The translations under genes were made by a program, and so were the position numbers. Source: Protopterus annectens (Eukaryota > Chordata > Ceratodontiformes > Protopteridae). Taken from it: DNA of 64,000 nt. The stretch's first letter is position 1; every line of letters starts with the position of its first letter. Of the stretch, positions 61,401 through 64,000 are shown piece by piece. The notes under the pieces were generated by a model that saw only the letters and a program-made list of their open reading frames with translations, made no database searches and was not told the DNA's origin. The stretch lies in assembly GCF_019279795.1 (NCBI RefSeq), contig NC_056726.1, positions 1,019,860,835 to 1,019,924,834 of the forward strand. The letters run 5' to 3'.

Positions 61401-62090
61401 GCCCTATCGCCTAGGGCAGCGGTTGACCTAAGGCCACTCCCGTGCTGCCGTAGGAGGGGTAGTACGGTCCGCAGGTATGTGCTGAAGTGCACATGAAACA
61501 GCAGTCTACAAGGATTACCCATAGTGGCGACACCTGCACAGACGGTTATAGCGGGACATACACACGACCATGCACACAGCTCAGATAGACATGCACACAC
61601 CATAAACAGGCAATGATACACAAGGTTTATGGTGTGTACGAGTACAGTGACAGTACAGCAAGGATAGCTGTCTGCCAAGATATACAGCAGATGTCTCTAG
61701 GGCGTGCTGGAATACGGACGTTGCATGGACAATGAGTGGATATGCATCGTACCACAGTTCTATGTGTCAGCCATGCAAATATGCGATACATGGGACAGAC
61801 AGCTGTCCATGCAAGAGCAGCGCTATGCGCATAACATATGTATGTATATATACATCGAGAGAGATACAGACGGACACATGTGGCAAGGCCGGGAGTGGAA
61901 CGTACACAGCACTACCCCATCACACCACAGCAGGGCGCACATGGAGAACACGCTACGGAGGTCGCCAACCACAGCAGGCACACAGGCAGTCCACTAGCCA
62001 CGTCTCAACATCCACAAACACAGAGATGTTGGCAGGATATAAGTGTTCTGCGGAACGTCTAAAACCATAACCTATGAACCCATGCGGCTG
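55460..62090. other. CpG-rich region without recognisable genes
   Basis: About 6.6 kb in which CG dinucleotides are far denser than in the left half (for example nine in the 60 bases from 57361, against one in the 60 bases from 13441). There are many unrelated open frames of 60-160 codons on the minus strand, but none shows a domain, a conserved motif or a LINE/transposase resemblance. G runs occur at 57770-57780 and 58075-58088. Its origin is unknown. Confidence 0.55.
61275..61440. repeat. Imperfect inverted repeat, possible small DNA transposon
   Basis: GCCTTAGGCATAGGCC ... CAGCTGCCTAGGCCC at 61280-61316 is echoed in inverse by GCCTAGGGCAGCGGTTGACC/TAAGGC at 61409-61435. The 'cctagggcagc' word resembles a widespread vertebrate repeat that I recall but could not align. 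Confidence 0.4.
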
Positions 62091-62094
62091 GGAG

Positions 62095-63720
62095 CATAGA
62101 CACACAGCTGGCAGGCATGGGGATTGACCTTACCCCCACCTACCCAACCGCACGACAGTATGACACAGGTATGGAACGCTCTATGTGGACCACTGAACAC
62201 AGCACCGTCAGAGGCATACGTCTAGGTGGGTGACATCATCCGTAAAGGAATAGACGCCAATAGCCAAGGTATGTGTTGCGAAGCGTCTAAAAGCATTACT
62301 ATCTCCAGAGGCAGCTGGAAACACACACACACGCCACAAACACACAGGGGGAAGGACCGGGAGTTGAACCTACGCCTACCTACATGAACACACTACAGCA
62401 TGATGCATTTACAAAACGCGCTACTGAGATTATTGAGCACAGTGCTGTTAGAGGCATACTTCTAGGCGGGTGACATCATACGTAAAGGAATAGACGCCAA
62501 TAGCCAAGGTATGTGTTGCGAAGCGTCTCAAAGCATTACTATCTCCAGAGGCAGCTGGAAACACACACACCACAAACACACACGGGGAAGGGCCGGGATT
62601 TGAACCTACGCCTACCTACATGAACACACTACAGCATGATGCATTTACAGAACGCGCTACCGAGATTACTGAACACAGCACTGTCAGAGGCATACTTCAA
62701 GGCGGGTGACATCATCCGTAAAGGAATAGACGCCAATAGCCAAGGTATGTGTTGCGAGGTGTCTAAAAGCATTACTATCTCCAGAGGCAGCTGGAAACAC
62801 ACACACACAGGGAAGGGCCGGGAGTTGAACCGACGCCTACCTACATGAACACACTACAGCATGATGCATTTACAGAATGCGCTACCGAGAATACTGAGCA
62901 CAGTGCCTTCAGAGGCATACTTCTAGGTGGGTGACATCATCCGTAAAGGAATAGATGCCAATAGCCAAGGTATGTGTTGCGAAGCATCTAAAAGCATTAC
63001 TATCTTCAGAGGCAGCTGGAAACACACACACACACACCACAAACACACACGGGGAAGGGCCGGGAGTTGAACCTATGCCTACCTACATGAACACACTACA
63101 GCATGATGCATTTACAGAACATGCTACCGAGATTACTGAGCACAGTGCTGTCAGATGCATACCTCTAGGTGGGTGACATCATCCATAAAGGAATAGACGC
63201 CGATAGCCAAGGTATGTGTTGCGAAGCGTCTAAAAGCATTACTATCTCCAGAGGCAGCTGGAAACACACACACACCACAAACACGGAAGGGCCGGGAGTT
63301 GAACCTATGCCTACCTACATGAACACACTACAGCATGATGCATTTACAGACTGCGCTACCGAGATTACTGAGTACAGCGCTGCCAGAGGCATACTTCTAG
63401 GCGGGTGACATCATCCGTAAAGGAATAGACGCCGATAGCCAAGGTATGTGTTGCGAAGCGTCTAAAAGCATTACTATCTCCAGGGGCAGCTGGAAACACA
63501 CACACACACGGGGAAGGGCCGGGAGTTGAACCTACGTCTACCTACATGAACACACTACAGCATGATGCATTTACAGAACGCGCTACCGAGATTACTGAGC
63601 ACAGCACTGTCAAGAGGCATACTCCTAGGTGGGTGATATCATCTGCAGAGGCAAGGCAGCCGATAGGGAATGAAGACAGAGTGCGCAGTCACACAGCATG
63701 TTACTATCCCAAGGTGGGCA
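62095..63720. repeat. Tandem satellite array 2, ~7 units of 225-242 bp
   Basis: The landmark 'gggtgacatcatccgtaaag' recurs with first tgac at 62231, 62471, 62707, 62932, 63174, 63406 and 63634. Each unit contains 'gaatagacgccaatagccaa', a CA microsatellite, 'gggccgggagttgaacctac' and 'cagaacgcgctaccgagatt'. The complement of the last two gives a perfect B box (GGTTCAACTCCC) and 'ggtagcgcgttctg', reminiscent of a tRNA D arm. The first unit (from about 62115) and the last (to about 63720) are degraded edges. Confidence 0.93.
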
Positions 63721-64000
63721 TACAGTAACACGGTAGTGCTGCACTCGGGAATACCAACTAACTATGGAGCACAACATCACGACATGGATACGGGATGCAC
63801 CACAGACAGTATACCCTATGAGAGAGCAACCGGCGTGCATGATGTAGGCAGCCATTGTGGCATATCAATCACATATGACTCACCTGGACGGCCACCATGG
63901 CTATGCAGGATGTCATTGGCCATGGCTACACGCCTAGTAGCAGACGTCGGTGCTGACTGTACTGTGTTCCCACGAATGGCATACTGGGCATGCCCTCACA

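Noticed and set aside
55200-62090. Minus-strand frames of 60-160 codons in the CpG-rich region
   Set aside because: No recognisable domain, biased cysteine/valine/histidine content and mutually overlapping frames; treated as chance.
62095-63720. Regularly spaced repeats resembling a CRISPR array
   Set aside because: The whole 225-242-bp unit is repeated, with no unique spacers, in a eukaryotic context without cas genes.

Overview
This is a stretch of vertebrate-like nuclear genome made almost entirely of transposable elements and tandem repeats. No conventional host gene, rRNA or functional tRNA was recognised. The evidence is the repertoire: a DIRS-type tyrosine-recombinase retrotransposon, many copies of one CR1-like LINE with an SGNH-esterase ORF1, L1-like and L2-like LINEs, a V-SINE-like and other tRNA-derived SINEs, a Tc1 transposon, and PIF/Harbinger proteins (transposase plus Myb/SANT-like partners with spliced introns). 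That mix suits a repeat-rich, large-genome vertebrate such as a lungfish, salamander or basal ray-finned fish. The species cannot be fixed from the sequence.

Layout. Positions 1-5540 hold most of a DIRS element on the minus strand (gag, RT/RNase H, recombinase), cut by the left edge of the window. It abuts mid-ORF sequence of a CR1-like LINE. From 5.55 to 11.5 kb four CR1-like fragments lie head to tail, one split by a V-SINE-like element. A Tc1 element with both ~210-bp terminal inverted repeats and TA flanks is at 13828-15424. Short tandem and inverted repeats fill 15.9-17.0 kb. A nearly full-length CR1-like LINE (17.5-20.79 kb) keeps an intact ORF1 but has lost most of its RT. A minus-strand L1-like relic (20.9-23.46 kb) is split by a CR1-like 3' fragment. 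Another decayed CR1-like copy spans 24.06-27.43 kb, and a minus-strand L2-like LINE end lies at 27.9-28.7 kb.

From 29.7 kb the character changes. Two PIF/Harbinger-type Myb/SANT-like genes (30971-32995 and 36177-37880, plus strand) can each be modelled as three exons with the same phase-1 junctions. A 354-residue Harbinger transposase reading frame lies at 52797-53861 (minus), with all three catalytic acidic residues; its 5' end is split by a tRNA-derived SINE. Between them are an L2-like LINE (39.5-41.5 kb) whose 3' tail matches that SINE, plus at least five diverged, CA/TG-rich CR1-like copies on both strands.

Two tandem arrays, about 245 bp x 9 at 43.19-45.29 kb and about 235 bp x 7 at 62.1-63.7 kb, are divergent versions of one satellite whose minus strand looks tRNA-derived. 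Positions 55.2-62.1 kb are unusually CpG-rich with no recognisable gene.

The elements work as autonomous/parasite sets. The CR1-like LINE carries esterase ORF1 plus EN-RT ORF2. The L2-like LINE is a candidate driver of the SINE that shares its tail. The Harbinger transposase and Myb-like proteins are the two halves of a Harbinger transposition system. Several frame breaks coincide with long homopolymers, so some apparent pseudogenisation may be base-calling error.
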